Shown here: positions 7,485-16,693 of the stretch, in pieces
Layout: every line of letters starts with the position of its first letter
Numbering within the stretch: the stretch's first letter is position 1
Source of the DNA: an uncultured bacterium
GTDB taxonomy: Bacteria; Verrucomicrobiota; Lentisphaeria; Victivallales; UBA1829
NCBI GenBank assembly: GCA_900548385.1
Contig: URKJ01000041.1
Location: 1 to 44,880 of the forward strand
Length of the DNA stretch: 44,880 nt
Reading direction: 5' to 3'
Notes under the pieces: generated by a model
Told to the model about the DNA's origin: nothing
What the model saw: only the letters and a program-made list of their open reading frames with translations
Databases searched by the model: none
Translations under genes and position numbers: made by a program

Positions 7485-10400
7485 ATGAAAATGTCGACAG
7501 CTGTTCTCACGCTTCTGTTTCTCGCCGGAAGTGCAGGTGCCTATACCCCGTCTTTTGATTCCGCGGAAATCCGGAAGACGGGACACGAAATTAATGTCCG
7601 CTATGGACCGGGAAAAAAATATCGGGCCGATCTTTCCGTCTTTCCGAAGGAATATGCGGAGTGTGTTCAAGTTTCTGTATGCAGAGGAGCCTTGGAAATC
7701 GATACCCGTGAATTGTTCCGAAAGTCAGGTCGGGGAACCGTTCTGATGCGTTTTTTGGGACTTTCCGTCCGTAATCTGGTTCGGGAACCCAGTGCATCGA
7801 CAAACCGGATGAGCTGGTATATCGAAGGAACCGCAGGCGCCCCCGTTGAACTGTTTTATGAAGGTGGAGATACCGGAAAAGACGGAAAAATCAAACATTA
7901 CTGGCGTTCGAAAATGGGGGTCTGCAAAGGCGGACCGCAGGTTTTGACTTTCGATCAAGTGCTTCCGAAGGGAATCCGTCATCTTTTCGGACGCATCGAT
8001 TTGAAGGGGCCTGGCGTTTTCCGGATCATACGAATTACCTGTGAACCGCACGATGTCAAAAGCAAACTTGACCCGAAGCGGAATTATCTCTGGAACGGAG
8101 GCGCGGAACGGGGATTGTACGGAATTTTTGCAAATGGTCCGGAATTTGCGCTCCCCAACGGAACTCCGGCCGGATGGAAACCTGGAATCCTAATTGATAA
8201 AAAGAATTTCCGGTCGGGTCATTTCTCTTTCTGTTTTCCCCGCGACGGTGGACGGGAGAGAATCTATTTCAATCCGGTTCCGTTTGAAAACGGACGGAGT
8301 CTTTGTTTCCGTGCATGGCTGAAGGCGGAGAAAAAATGTCGTGTGACCATGGCTTTTTTCCTTGCGAATGGAGCTGCGTATGAAAAAAATGTCGAAGTTG
8401 GAGAGAACTGGAGCTGTCACGATCTTTCTATTCCTGTCTGGGGAGAAAAACCGAACGGTGTTCGGCGGTACGGAAGTTTGAATCCGAACTCGGTTTACGG
8501 CGCGTTCGGATATGTTTATCCGCATTTCAATTTGCCAAAGGGGATTACGGTCTGGGCGGACGACATGAGCTGTCACGCTGGAACGCTGTCCGGAGGTTTT
8601 GTTCCGGATCATGGATTCGCCGTCTCCGGAGGTCTTGACCGGAACAGTCATTTGTATCATCCCGGCGAGACTCTTTTCGCAACGCTGGAAATCCGGAATC
8701 CCGCAAAAACGGAACAGAAAGGTACGTTGTGTTGGACGCTGACGGACTATTTCGGAAGAATCCGCTCCCAAGGTTCCGATACCGTTTCAGTGAAATCCGG
8801 AGCACTTCTGAAAAAGGAGTTCACTCTTCCGCTTCCGGGCGATTGGATCGGTCCAATGAATCTGCGTTTCGAGGTCAACGGAACTCCGGTCGGCTTTTAT
8901 TTGGGTGTACTGCCGAGAAAGGCGCTTCCGCTGAATCAGAGAATCGGAGTCAACTACTCTTGGGGTAATTATCGGCGATCCGCTGAATTTCTTTCCCTTT
9001 TCGGAATCGGCGCGGTTCGCCTGTGGGCGAATGACGATAGAAAGCCTTATCGCGGCTACGATGCTGTGGAAGCGTTTCACAAAGCCGGATTTTATAACAT
9101 GATGTGCCTCTCGGATCATCCGGAAATAGACAGTTTTCTTCCGCACGATCCAACCTCCTGGGCGGAAAAGGTTTCGGAATACGCCAAACGTTTCCGGGGA
9201 CAGATTGATCTTTATGAAATTCTGAACGAACCGAACATCCGGGCCGGACGGAGGAAAAATCCGGATCCCGCAAAATACGGGGAAATCACGCCCGCGCTCC
9301 AGGCAAAATATATCGATGTGCTCCGGAGTGCGATTAAAAAGAATGATCCGTCGGCCAAAATCGGAGGACCGGGAACGTGTGGAACCTCTCCGTCCTGGCC
9401 GGTTTCGGTTCTGGCGGCGGGAGCAGGAAAGAATCTGGATGTTATTACCGAACATTGTTATCGGGATATTCCGGAGTGTCCCGATTATGAACCTGAAATA
9501 CAATCTCTTTTCCGAGCCGTCCGGCAATACAATTCGTCCTGGCCGATCGAATCCAGCGAGGCGGGATACTGCATCATGTCTACGTTTCCCGATCATCAGC
9601 GGATTCCGGATTCGGCAAGGGAACAGGCGGAAAAAGCTCTCAGACTTATGCTGATCGGTTTTGCGAACGGGGTGGATAAATTCTATCATTTCTCCTTTGG
9701 ATTCCGATCTCAGGGATCTGCCTACAACATGACGCTGATGGGGACGCCCGCAAACCGTTTCCATCCTCTTCCGGCACCGATTCTTTTTGCGCTTCGCGGT
9801 GCGGCGGAACGTCTCGGAAACAAGTCGAAAAACATTGGACGAGTTCGTCTCGGATCGGATTTCCGCTGTTATCTCTTTGAACGCGGAGATGCGCGTGTCG
9901 CCGTTCTTTGGAAATGGAACGGAAAGCCGGAAAGAATCTCGCCCGTATTCGGAGCGGATAAACCAAAGATTTTTGATTTGTTTGGAAACGAAATCCCTTC
10001 CGGAACATTTTCGGTCGGGAGCGCACCATGTTATCTGGAATCCACTCTTCCCGCAGATGCGTTCAAAAAAAAGCTTGCCGCGCTTCCTCTGGCGCGGATA
10101 AGCGTTCCTGCGAGTCTGCAAACCGCCATTCTCGATCGGAATCATTTTGAAGTTCGTGTGAAAAATCTGACCGGAAGCTCTTTCTCCGGAACGGTGGAGT
10201 CGAACGCCGAAAAACAGGCTTTCAAGGATCTGAATGCGGAATCGGAACGCGTTTTCCGCTTCCGAATGGACTCCCCCATCGGATTGAAGACACAGACCAG
10301 ACAGATTTCACTCGCCATTCCGGCATTTGAGTTTAAGCAGACGCGCAAAATCCCTTTGCGGGGTATCTTTGCAGCATGGACGCCGAAACCGATTCAAATC

Positions 10401-11021
10401 GATGGCAATCTTTCGGATTGGCCCGCGAAGTCGGAAGCAATTCCGCTGACTGTGAAGACTTATTTGAGCAAAGCTACACAGGAAGATCGGAATCTGACAG
10501 CCGACTGCCGTTTCGCCTGGGATGATACCAGACTGTATTTGGCCGTCACGGTGAACAAGAGTCTGTACCGGGAATCTCCCACAAAAAGCACAGGAGCCAT
10601 GTTTGCCTCCGACAGCGTTCAATTTGCCTTTGATCCGCTCCGGAACGCGGAGGTTTCCTCCTCCAGATATGCGGATGATGATTTCGAATACACGATTGGA
10701 CGAATCAATAGGAAGACGCTTGTGTACCGGCATGCGGCATCTTCCGGCTCATACGACAGTCTGGAAAAGAGTCTCGGCATCATGGAAGAGGTACAGGCCG
10801 CGATTGTTCCTCAAAATGGGAAAACTGTTTATGAAATGGCCTTTTCACGGCGTGCACTCAGTCCGTTCCGTTTGGAACCAGGAGCAGCAATGCGCGTGAA
10901 TGTGCTTCTCAATCTCGGCAATGCAAAGGGGCGCGCCGGATTTTTGGAACTGACTGACGGAATCGGCAGTGTGCCGAAACGCCCCGGACTCTTTTTAGAT
11001 TTCATTCTGGAAAAAAAATAA
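7485..11021 (+). CDS. Large secreted clan GH-A glycoside hydrolase with C-terminal CBM9-like domain
   Basis: A 1178-residue secreted enzyme. I start it at the ATG at 7485 (AGGA at 7471-7474) rather than the upstream TTG; this gives a clean signal peptide (MKMSTAVLTLLFLAGSAGA). The N-terminal half holds beta-sandwich modules with the W-N-G-G-A-E-R-G pattern of CBM4/CBM22-type domains near residue 200. A TIM barrel follows from about residue 490 with a probable acid/base Glu582 in EILNEPN and nucleophile Glu692 in IESSEAGY, the spacing of GH39/GH5-type enzymes. The last 190 residues, beginning PIQIDGNLSDWP, form a CBM9-like sugar-binding domain. The substrate cannot be read from sequence. It lies between a pseudopilin and a GH29-like gene. 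Confidence 0.82.
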   Translation: MKMSTAVLTLLFLAGSAGAYTPSFDSAEIRKTGHEINVRYGPGKKYRADLSVFPKEYAECVQVSVCRGALEIDTRELFRKSGRGTVLMRFLGLSVRNLVREPSASTNRMSWYIEGTAGAPVELFYEGGDTGKDGKIKHYWRSKMGVCKGGPQVLTFDQVLPKGIRHLFGRIDLKGPGVFRIIRITCEPHDVKSKLDPKRNYLWNGGAERGLYGIFANGPEFALPNGTPAGWKPGILIDKKNFRSGHFSFCFPRDGGRERIYFNPVPFENGRSLCFRAWLKAEKKCRVTMAFFLANGAAYEKNVEVGENWSCHDLSIPVWGEKPNGVRRYGSLNPNSVYGAFGYVYPHFNLPKGITVWADDMSCHAGTLSGGFVPDHGFAVSGGLDRNSHLYHPGETLFATLEIRNPAKTEQKGTLCWTLTDYFGRIRSQGSDTVSVKSGALLKKEFTLPLPGDWIGPMNLRFEVNGTPVGFYLGVLPRKALPLNQRIGVNYSWGNYRRSAEFLSLFGIGAVRLWANDDRKPYRGYDAVEAFHKAGFYNMMCLSDHPEIDSFLPHDPTSWAEKVSEYAKRFRGQIDLYEILNEPNIRAGRRKNPDPAKYGEITPALQAKYIDVLRSAIKKNDPSAKIGGPGTCGTSPSWPVSVLAAGAGKNLDVITEHCYRDIPECPDYEPEIQSLFRAVRQYNSSWPIESSEAGYCIMSTFPDHQRIPDSAREQAEKALRLMLIGFANGVDKFYHFSFGFRSQGSAYNMTLMGTPANRFHPLPAPILFALRGAAERLGNKSKNIGRVRLGSDFRCYLFERGDARVAVLWKWNGKPERISPVFGADKPKIFDLFGNEIPSGTFSVGSAPCYLESTLPADAFKKKLAALPLARISVPASLQTAILDRNHFEVRVKNLTGSSFSGTVESNAEKQAFKDLNAESERVFRFRMDSPIGLKTQTRQISLAIPAFEFKQTRKIPLRGIFAAWTPKPIQIDGNLSDWPAKSEAIPLTVKTYLSKATQEDRNLTADCRFAWDDTRLYLAVTVNKSLYRESPTKSTGAMFASDSVQFAFDPLRNAEVSSSRYADDDFEYTIGRINRKTLVYRHAASSGSYDSLEKSLGIMEEVQAAIVPQNGKTVYEMAFSRRALSPFRLEPGAAMRVNVLLNLGNAKGRAGFLELTDGIGSVPKRPGLFLDFILEKK

Positions 11022-11030
11022 GGAAAAATC

Positions 11031-11981
11031 ATGTACCATTTTGCAAACACGGATTGGATGCGCGGAAGTTTTGGGATCAGCGTTCATTGGACATCAAAAA
11101 CTGTTTTCCCGGACGGAAGTGTAAACTCTTACGAGGACGCTGTGAACGCGTTTGAACCGGATACGTTCGCGGAAACTCTCGAAAGCGTCGGAGCGAAACA
11201 TTGCATATTCACGCTGACCCATGCGCAGGAATATCTGGCGCTTCCGCATCCGGTTCTGGAACGTCTGATGCCCGGGAGAACCACGGCGCGCGATTTGATC
11301 GGGGAACTCATGGAAGCTCTGGCAAAGCGGAACATCCGGTTCATCGCTTATTACAATCACTCCTGCAACGGGGTCGGCGATCCGGAATGGATGCGCGCAT
11401 GCGGCTATTCCGCCGGGATCCGCGGCAATCTTGATCTCTTCGCGGAGAACATCTGCGGGATCGTCGAGTTCATGGCAAAGCGTTACGGAAACGCTCTTTC
11501 GGGTTGGTGGTTTGACAGTTCTTATTCCGTGGATCCGCGCGGTCCGCATAACTCCATCTCCTGTGAGATGGGGGCTTGGCAGTTTCCGTGGGAGAAGCTT
11601 TCCACTGCGGCCAAAGCGGGATATCCGGATTGTGCTGTTTCGTTCAATGCTGGAGTCGGCAGCCGCTTTCTCTATACGCCGTGTCAGGATTATTATGCCG
11701 GAGAAAGTGTTTCTCTGGCGGAATGTTTTTTTCCGGAAGCGGTTCCCGGGATGACGGATCACCGCTGGATCTGCAGTGATTCGCCGGATTGGGTTTTCTG
11801 CGGGAAAAAGAATTCCTGTACGTTTGTCGAACCGCGTTTCCCGGATGATGCGCTGCGTGATTTTATCGCGCAGCACCGTGCGGCAGGCCGAATGGTGACA
11901 TTGAATCTGTTGATTGAACGAGGTGGAAAGATCAATCCGTATGCGATTGCCCAGCTCCGGAGAATTCGTCCGAGTCTTTGA
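11031..11981 (+). CDS. GH29-like (alpha-L-fucosidase-related) TIM-barrel enzyme
   Basis: A 316-residue protein without signal peptide, shorter than a typical fucosidase. It shows the GH29-style order: W-F-G-I-S-V-H-W-like opening (GSFGISVHWTSK), A-K-H-C-I-F-T-L-T-H block, R-F-I-A-Y-Y-N-H strand and WWFDSSY around Asp162, the place where GH29 enzymes carry their nucleophile in W-F-D-x. The C-terminal beta domain of classical fucosidases is missing. It starts 9 bases after the preceding hydrolase, with AAGGAA as binding site, so it is co-transcribed and may act on oligosaccharides released outside and imported. Substrate assignment to fucose is tentative; galactosidase or uncharacterised relatives are possible. 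Confidence 0.6.
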   Translation: MYHFANTDWMRGSFGISVHWTSKTVFPDGSVNSYEDAVNAFEPDTFAETLESVGAKHCIFTLTHAQEYLALPHPVLERLMPGRTTARDLIGELMEALAKRNIRFIAYYNHSCNGVGDPEWMRACGYSAGIRGNLDLFAENICGIVEFMAKRYGNALSGWWFDSSYSVDPRGPHNSISCEMGAWQFPWEKLSTAAKAGYPDCAVSFNAGVGSRFLYTPCQDYYAGESVSLAECFFPEAVPGMTDHRWICSDSPDWVFCGKKNSCTFVEPRFPDDALRDFIAQHRAAGRMVTLNLLIERGGKINPYAIAQLRRIRPSL

Positions 11982-12000
11982 CCGTTCGATAAAAAATTTG

Positions 12001-12038
12001 GCATCTTCGTCCGTCAATGAGGGATAGATGCTTTTTTT
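12001..12038 (+). terminator. Candidate terminator of the 6673-11981 operon
   Basis: Six-base stem GCATCT (12001-12006) with AGATGC (12026-12031), a long loop of 19 bases, then seven T at 12032-12038. It lies 20 bases past the stop codon. Confidence 0.4.
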
Positions 12039-12057
12039 GAGTTTTTGAAAAAAAGAA

Positions 12058-12092
12058 CCGGACGCGGTACCGGAGTTCCGTTCCGCGTCCGG
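12058..12092 (-). terminator. Terminator of the CE15/esterase operon
   Basis: Perfect 10-bp GC-rich stem (CCGGACGCGG at 12058-12067 and complement at 12083-12092) with a 15-base loop. On the minus strand it is followed by TTCTTTTTTT. It lies 14 bases after the CE15 stop. Confidence 0.8.
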
Positions 12093-12105
12093 AGTTTATG
12101 AACGG

Positions 12106-13338
12106 TCAGTTCTGCCGGATGAATTCCAGCACAAACTTCCAGTCTGTGGCGGTGACGTCGTGTTTGCCCGTGCGCAGGTAGTAGCCGACGCGTTCGCCGA
12201 ATACCGGCTGATCGGGTTTCGGGAATCCGGCGTTGCCAAGACCTTTGACGCCGAACAGCTTATAGACTTCTCCGACCGCTTTTGCACAGCGGAATTCGTT
12301 GTAGGGATCCGCCCAGACGTCTTCCGTCGCGCTGGCGATCAGCAGAGGACGCGGAGCGATCAACGCCGCCAGCCAGTGCTGGTCGAGCGGAAGGTCGGCA
12401 TCCCGGTTTGCATACTCATCCAGCTTTGCCTGGAACCAGTACGGAAATGTTTTGGTGATGAACGCGAGCTGTTCAGTCTCCGCGCGTTTATCGCGGGCGA
12501 GCGACGCTCCGCAGCAGCCGGAATCATTGCTGACCGCTCCGGCGAAACGCGGATCGTTCGCCACTGCCCAAAGCGCGGTTTTGCCGAGACGGGAATGTCC
12601 GTGCGCCCAAATGCGCAGCGGGTCGACTTCCGGTTCCGTCAAAGCCAGCTCAAGCAGCAGAGAGTAACCCCACGCCCATGCGCTGATCGCGGTATATTCC
12701 CGGTGTGTCTGCGTCAGCTCCGCCGCGGGATGGAACAGACGGAAAATACTGTCTTTGCGTCCGTTCTTATGATCCGGGAAAAAGCTGTTGCGCGGAGCGA
12801 TAATCAGCGAGACACCCGCATCCAGCAGCATGGGGATCTGCCAGCGGTGAGCCTGCTGTCCCGGTTTGAACTTGGAATCCGGGGGGATGTCGGTCTCTTC
12901 CGTGGCGGCGGCGTTACCCATGAAGTTCAAGCCGACGACAACGGGGATCCGTCCGTTCCGCTTTTCCGGCAGATACCAGAGAACATCGACCGAATGTTCC
13001 CTGCGTCCGTTTTTCAGGTGAATGGTGATTTCGCGCCGGCTCCCGCGTCCGTCGAATACATTGTTTTTTTTCCTTTTGAGTTCGAAACGGATGTTCTCCG
13101 GTCTCGGAGGAATCTGTCCGTACATAAGAGTTTCAAATTCCCGGATGACCTCTTTCCGGCGGCGGTCGTACCAGTCCGCCGCGTTTTTACAGCCGTTCAG
13201 CGGGGATGGCAGGTTCCGGACCGCATCTTTGCGTCCAGCGATCAGATCCATAGTAATAATCTCCTGTGAGGCTGATTCTGCTCCTGTGACGGCGATTGCC
13301 GCCACACCGAGCAGAACAGCGGAAATAAAATGTTTCAT
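12106..13338 (-). CDS. Secreted CE15 glucuronoyl esterase
   Basis: A 410-residue alpha/beta hydrolase with signal peptide (MKHFISAVLLGVAAIAVTGAESA). The CE15 signature is clear: nucleophile Ser249 in GHSRLGKTAL, then SNDSGCCGASL downstream, and the conserved arrangement IAPRPLLIASATEDVWADP and GKHDVTATDW providing the acidic residue and His. CE15 enzymes cleave the ester between 4-O-methyl-glucuronic acid of xylan and lignin alcohols; a more general uronyl-ester activity is possible in gut species. The start at 13338 is chosen because the long upstream extension overlaps the preceding gene and is not protein-like. The ATG lies one base after the TGA of the upstream esterase, so the two are coupled. 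Confidence 0.88.
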   Translation of the reverse strand: MKHFISAVLLGVAAIAVTGAESASQEIITMDLIAGRKDAVRNLPSPLNGCKNAADWYDRRRKEVIREFETLMYGQIPPRPENIRFELKRKKNNVFDGRGSRREITIHLKNGRREHSVDVLWYLPEKRNGRIPVVVGLNFMGNAAATEETDIPPDSKFKPGQQAHRWQIPMLLDAGVSLIIAPRNSFFPDHKNGRKDSIFRLFHPAAELTQTHREYTAISAWAWGYSLLLELALTEPEVDPLRIWAHGHSRLGKTALWAVANDPRFAGAVSNDSGCCGASLARDKRAETEQLAFITKTFPYWFQAKLDEYANRDADLPLDQHWLAALIAPRPLLIASATEDVWADPYNEFRCAKAVGEVYKLFGVKGLGNAGFPKPDQPVFGERVGYYLRTGKHDVTATDWKFVLEFIRQN

Positions 13339-13339
13339 G

Positions 13340-14311
13340 TCAATTCCAGTACGGAAGCATGGCATTCCATGCGGGCTCCGCATAGAAACGGTGTCCGCCG
13401 TCCCCATAGACGTGTTTACAGTTCTGTTCCGCTCCGGCAGCCGTGTAGATTTCCTGCAGGTGGGCGAACTGCTGCTTTGCCGGACCGATCGGGAAAATGG
13501 AGTCTTCTTTTCCGCTGACAACGACAAGCGGGCGGGGAGCGATCAGGCCGAGAACGTCCGCGCTTTCGCCATAACAGAGGAGTCCGGGGATGTAATTGCA
13601 GGAACAATGATACATCGCTCCGATGCTGTCGGCGAATGTGGAGAACGAGCAGGACGGCATGGCGTGAGTCAGTCTCGGCAGAATGGCTCCGGCAAACATG
13701 GAAGTGGTGCCGCCGCCGGAATTTCCCATGATGCCGAGTTTGGAAAGATCGAAGTCTCCGCGCGAGGCGAGATAGTCGATTACGCGGTCCACATCGAAAA
13801 TCCGTTCTCCGAGAGCGGTTCTGCCGCGGAGCAGGGCGCGCATGGCGGGTTCGTAACAGGCCGGTTTATGATCCGGATCGGTGCTGTTTTCGCCCATATA
13901 ACGCTGTTCGAGACAGACCGCCGGAATTCCGCGCTTCATGCATCCGATGGCGAAATCACGGTCGCCTTCGATTGTCAGCGGCGTGGTTTCATCATGCCAG
14001 TCGACCGCGATGGATGTGTGCATTCCAGTGGAGTGCCCCTGAAGGCAGAGGAACGCGTGATAGGGCGGTGTGACGTTGTGAGGCAGACAGAGATAGAGTT
14101 TGTTTTCCACGCCGGGTTCGGATTGGAACACGATTTTTTCGACGGCTCCCGGACCGATGTTCCGTTTCCAGAGGGAACGCGGTGCAAGAGCGCAGCGTTC
14201 CGTGTTCATCAACTCCGTGATGCCGAGGAGGTCCGTAAGTTCGCGACGGGCATTTGTCTGCCAGTCGGAAAACGGAATGGAAGCGTCAAAGCGGCAGGAT
14301 TGCGGTTTCAT
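13340..14311 (-). CDS. Alpha/beta hydrolase, acetylesterase-like
   Basis: A 323-residue cytoplasmic-looking hydrolase (no signal peptide) of the acetyl-xylan-esterase / abhydrolase_7 type. Ser198 in GNSGGG is the nucleophile, Asp in the block VVVSGKEDSIFP the acid, and GDGGHRFY carries the catalytic His. The N-terminal part has the CLQGHSTGMH oxyanion region and an extended cap with VCLEQRYMGEN. Members remove acetyl or other short acyl groups from sugars. It lies between the CapA-like gene (about 30 bases upstream) and CE15 (one base downstream). In that context, deacylation of imported xylan-type oligosaccharides is a reasonable inference, but no substrate is proven. Confidence 0.75.
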   Translation of the reverse strand: MKPQSCRFDASIPFSDWQTNARRELTDLLGITELMNTERCALAPRSLWKRNIGPGAVEKIVFQSEPGVENKLYLCLPHNVTPPYHAFLCLQGHSTGMHTSIAVDWHDETTPLTIEGDRDFAIGCMKRGIPAVCLEQRYMGENSTDPDHKPACYEPAMRALLRGRTALGERIFDVDRVIDYLASRGDFDLSKLGIMGNSGGGTTSMFAGAILPRLTHAMPSCSFSTFADSIGAMYHCSCNYIPGLLCYGESADVLGLIAPRPLVVVSGKEDSIFPIGPAKQQFAHLQEIYTAAGAEQNCKHVYGDGGHRFYAEPAWNAMLPYWN

Positions 14312-14341
14312 ATCGTATCAACTCCTTTTTGGTTGTGTGGG

Positions 14342-15568
14342 TTATGCCCATTCGGGATTTTGAAGAGAATCAATGAGCGGCAGCAGTTCCGCCGCCTGAG
14401 GAATCCGCATCTCTTCCATGAGGGTGAGGTAGCAGCGGACCATGTCGTTGTGCGATTCACAGGTGAAGATGTTGCGGAGTCCGAGCATCCGATGGACGAC
14501 TCCGGGATCGTCTGTATGATCGCTCCAGTTTTCCGGCGGATTCAGGTTTCCGCTGATGTAGTTGCGTCCATACCGGGTGCTCCACGCTTCAAACAGGGCC
14601 TGCATACGCTGCGGATCGGCAAGCGGTTCGCTGATTGTTTCCAGATACCGGAAGAAGCAGTCTTTCTTTTCCCCTTCCAGAGGAACGACCTGTTCGTCCC
14701 CGAAATGATACGGGCAGAGCTCCAAGGCGTAAACGCCGTGTTTGTCGAACAGCGCTTTGACGAGATAGCCATACTGCCAGAGTCCGTTTCTCCCAAAGAG
14801 TTTCGGAAAGTAGAAGTTGCCCGGTGAATAAATGATCGGCGTGCCGTTGTACGTTTCGATTCCTTCCGGGCAATGGGTGTGACAGTTGAAGACAAGGGCG
14901 GCTCCTGCATCGGCGAATTCCCGGCAGAGTTCCTGCAGTCGCGGAGACGGGAACGGATTGTATTCGTGTCCGCCGTGGAGAGTGACGATGACGAAATCGG
15001 CTTCTTTTGCGGCTTTGACGATTGCTCTGCGGTTGCGGAATGGAAGGATCGGTGCGGTTCCCGGTTTTGTCTCTGTCGCAACCCCGAATTCGTGTTCGCA
15101 GAAGTTCAGGATGGAAACCGTTTTTCCGCCGAGTCCGACTGTCAACGGAACTTCCGCATCGGCGAGATTTTTTCCCGCCCCGACGGTTTGGAGACCGCGT
15201 TTATGAAGTTCTTCCATCGTTTGCAGAACGGCGTCGGGACCGTGGTCGCCGGTATGGTTGTTGGCGAGCATGGCTGCGTTGAATCCCGCCAGCCGGACAA
15301 TTTCCGCCGTTTCGGGTTTGCAGTTGAGATTCGGTCCGCTTTTCGGGATCGGCGCTTCCCGGCCGGTCAGCGGAGTTTCCCATTGGACCAGACGGAACTC
15401 CGCGTTGTTCAGATAGGAGGAGAGCGATTTCAGCACTTCGCCCGCCCGTCCGCTCTCCACCATTTCTTCTCCGGCACGCCAGGGGCAGACGTCTCCCGCG
15501 AGAACGAACCGGAACAGCGTTTCTCCGTCCGGTTCCCGAAATTTCCAAATACCGTTTTCTGTGATCAT
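14342..15568 (-). CDS. CapA/PgsA-family metallophosphoesterase-like protein
   Basis: A 408-residue protein of the PGA_cap (CapA) family, a calcineurin-like phosphoesterase fold first known from poly-gamma-glutamate capsule synthesis. Visible motifs: FVLAGDVCPW near residue 20, VQWETPLTG, GFNAAMLANNHTGDHG (the conserved N-H-x-x-D-x-G), VIVTLHGGHEYNP, and VFNCHTHCPEGIETYNGTPIIYSPGNF. No signal peptide or membrane anchor is evident, unlike capsule CapA proteins. The ATG at 15568 has a GGAGAG site. It heads an operon with two sugar esterases and is divergent from an AraC regulator. A role in acting on a sugar-linked substrate rather than capsule synthesis seems more likely here. Confidence 0.75.
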   Translation of the reverse strand: MITENGIWKFREPDGETLFRFVLAGDVCPWRAGEEMVESGRAGEVLKSLSSYLNNAEFRLVQWETPLTGREAPIPKSGPNLNCKPETAEIVRLAGFNAAMLANNHTGDHGPDAVLQTMEELHKRGLQTVGAGKNLADAEVPLTVGLGGKTVSILNFCEHEFGVATETKPGTAPILPFRNRRAIVKAAKEADFVIVTLHGGHEYNPFPSPRLQELCREFADAGAALVFNCHTHCPEGIETYNGTPIIYSPGNFYFPKLFGRNGLWQYGYLVKALFDKHGVYALELCPYHFGDEQVVPLEGEKKDCFFRYLETISEPLADPQRMQALFEAWSTRYGRNYISGNLNPPENWSDHTDDPGVVHRMLGLRNIFTCESHNDMVRCYLTLMEEMRIPQAAELLPLIDSLQNPEWA

Positions 15569-15600
15569 TTGATCTCTCCTTTTTTATCGGGTTTCTATTT

Positions 15601-15673
15601 CTGAACATTACAATAGAACATTTTTTTTATAAAAAAAGCGAAAGTTCAGTTGAAAATATTCGTTTTTTGAACA
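15601..15673. promoter_or_regulatory. GAAC-type repeats between capA-like and araC genes
   Basis: GAACATT occurs at 15603-15609 and again at 15616-15622 (13-base period). CTGAAC at 15601-15606 is inverted as GTTCAG at 15644-15649, and another TTGAAC lies near 15666. Such repeated half-sites in a divergent regulator intergenic region are consistent with AraC-family operators; this is inference. Confidence 0.35.
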
Positions 15674-15705
15674 AAATTATCTGAAAACGGAACGTGAGGT
15701 GCAAA

Positions 15706-16617
15706 ATGAGAACCGTGGTGCGGAAACACGGCTGGCGGAAAGACAGTGTCGATCATTACCGGGAAGACTGGTTTTCCGGAAACCGGAAAGAGGCGATCGC
15801 GCAGTGGGAGAACGGACCGCTGCCGTACGGGTCTCTGCTCTGGCCCCGGTATTATTCGGAGATCCGGCGCGATGGCGCCGGATGGTTCCGGTTTGAAAAC
15901 TGTGCGGATCTGGTGTTTGAATATCTGCTGGACGGTTCGCTGACTTATACTCAGAACGGGGTGACGGAAACGGTCCGCCCCGGTGAGATTTATGTGATGC
16001 ATCCCGGCGGGGATATTGTGTTTCATGCGGAAACCGGGGACCGTTTTCACCGGCACCGGCTGATGATCTGCGGCACTCTTGCGCAGGAACTTGATCTGGA
16101 ACTGCACCTGTACGGCTGCAACGTGTTCCAGCTTGCGGATTCCGGACCGTTCATCGGCCGGCTTTGCGGGATTACGGAGCGGATGGCAGCACATCGTCCG
16201 GAAGAGGCGGCGGAACTGTCGGCAATGGTTTATTCGCTGATTACCGGATTTGCCTCGGAGCACTCCCGGAGCCGTGTGGAAACGGTTCCCGAACCGTTGA
16301 AGCGCGTTCTGCAGGAGATGCGCAAGGATCCTGCAGGCGGGCGGACGGTCCGGGAGATTGCGGAGGCGCACGGCATGGAAGTGCATATGCTGATGCGGCT
16401 GTTTCATCGGCATCTGGGTGTTTCTCCTCTGGAATACCGCAACCGCCTCCGTCTGGAAAATGCCGGACGGCTTGCCGCTCATTCGGAGCTGTCCATGAAA
16501 GAGATTGCGGAACAGCTCGGCTACCGGAGCCCGCTCTATTTTTCGACGGCATTCCGCCGGGAGTTCGGAGTTTCTCCATCTGAATACCGCCGTCGGAACC
16601 GGGGCAAGATGGAGTGA
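15706..16617 (+). CDS. AraC-family transcriptional regulator
   Basis: A 303-residue regulator, starting at the ATG at 15706 behind GTGAGGTG; a GTG at 15694 would add four residues. The N-terminal half has the cupin-type effector fold (block G-E-I-Y-V-M-H-P-G-G-D near residue 105, as in AraC arabinose-binding arms). The C-terminal 100 residues carry two helix-turn-helix units: VREIAEAHGMEVHMLMRLF and MKEIAEQLGYRSPLYFSTAFRREFG followed by SPSEYRRR. It is divergent from the CapA-esterase-CE15 operon, which it probably controls in response to a sugar. The intergenic region contains repeated GAAC motifs that could be its sites. Confidence 0.88.
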   Translation: MRTVVRKHGWRKDSVDHYREDWFSGNRKEAIAQWENGPLPYGSLLWPRYYSEIRRDGAGWFRFENCADLVFEYLLDGSLTYTQNGVTETVRPGEIYVMHPGGDIVFHAETGDRFHRHRLMICGTLAQELDLELHLYGCNVFQLADSGPFIGRLCGITERMAAHRPEEAAELSAMVYSLITGFASEHSRSRVETVPEPLKRVLQEMRKDPAGGRTVREIAEAHGMEVHMLMRLFHRHLGVSPLEYRNRLRLENAGRLAAHSELSMKEIAEQLGYRSPLYFSTAFRREFGVSPSEYRRRNRGKME

Positions 16618-16693
16618 CGGAACCGGAGAATTCCGGAAGTTTGCTTCCTGTAACTTATGGAGCGGATCCGTTTTTTTTGAATTGCAGCCATGA

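Noticed and set aside
13022..14827. Plus-strand open frame of 601 codons
   Set aside because: Runs antisense through CE15, the esterase and capA-like genes, all with clear catalytic motifs.
16618..16693. Terminator between the first araC gene and sodN
   Set aside because: Several short stems (for example CGGATCCG before eight T) are present but none has a proper loop and stem, so none was listed as a feature.
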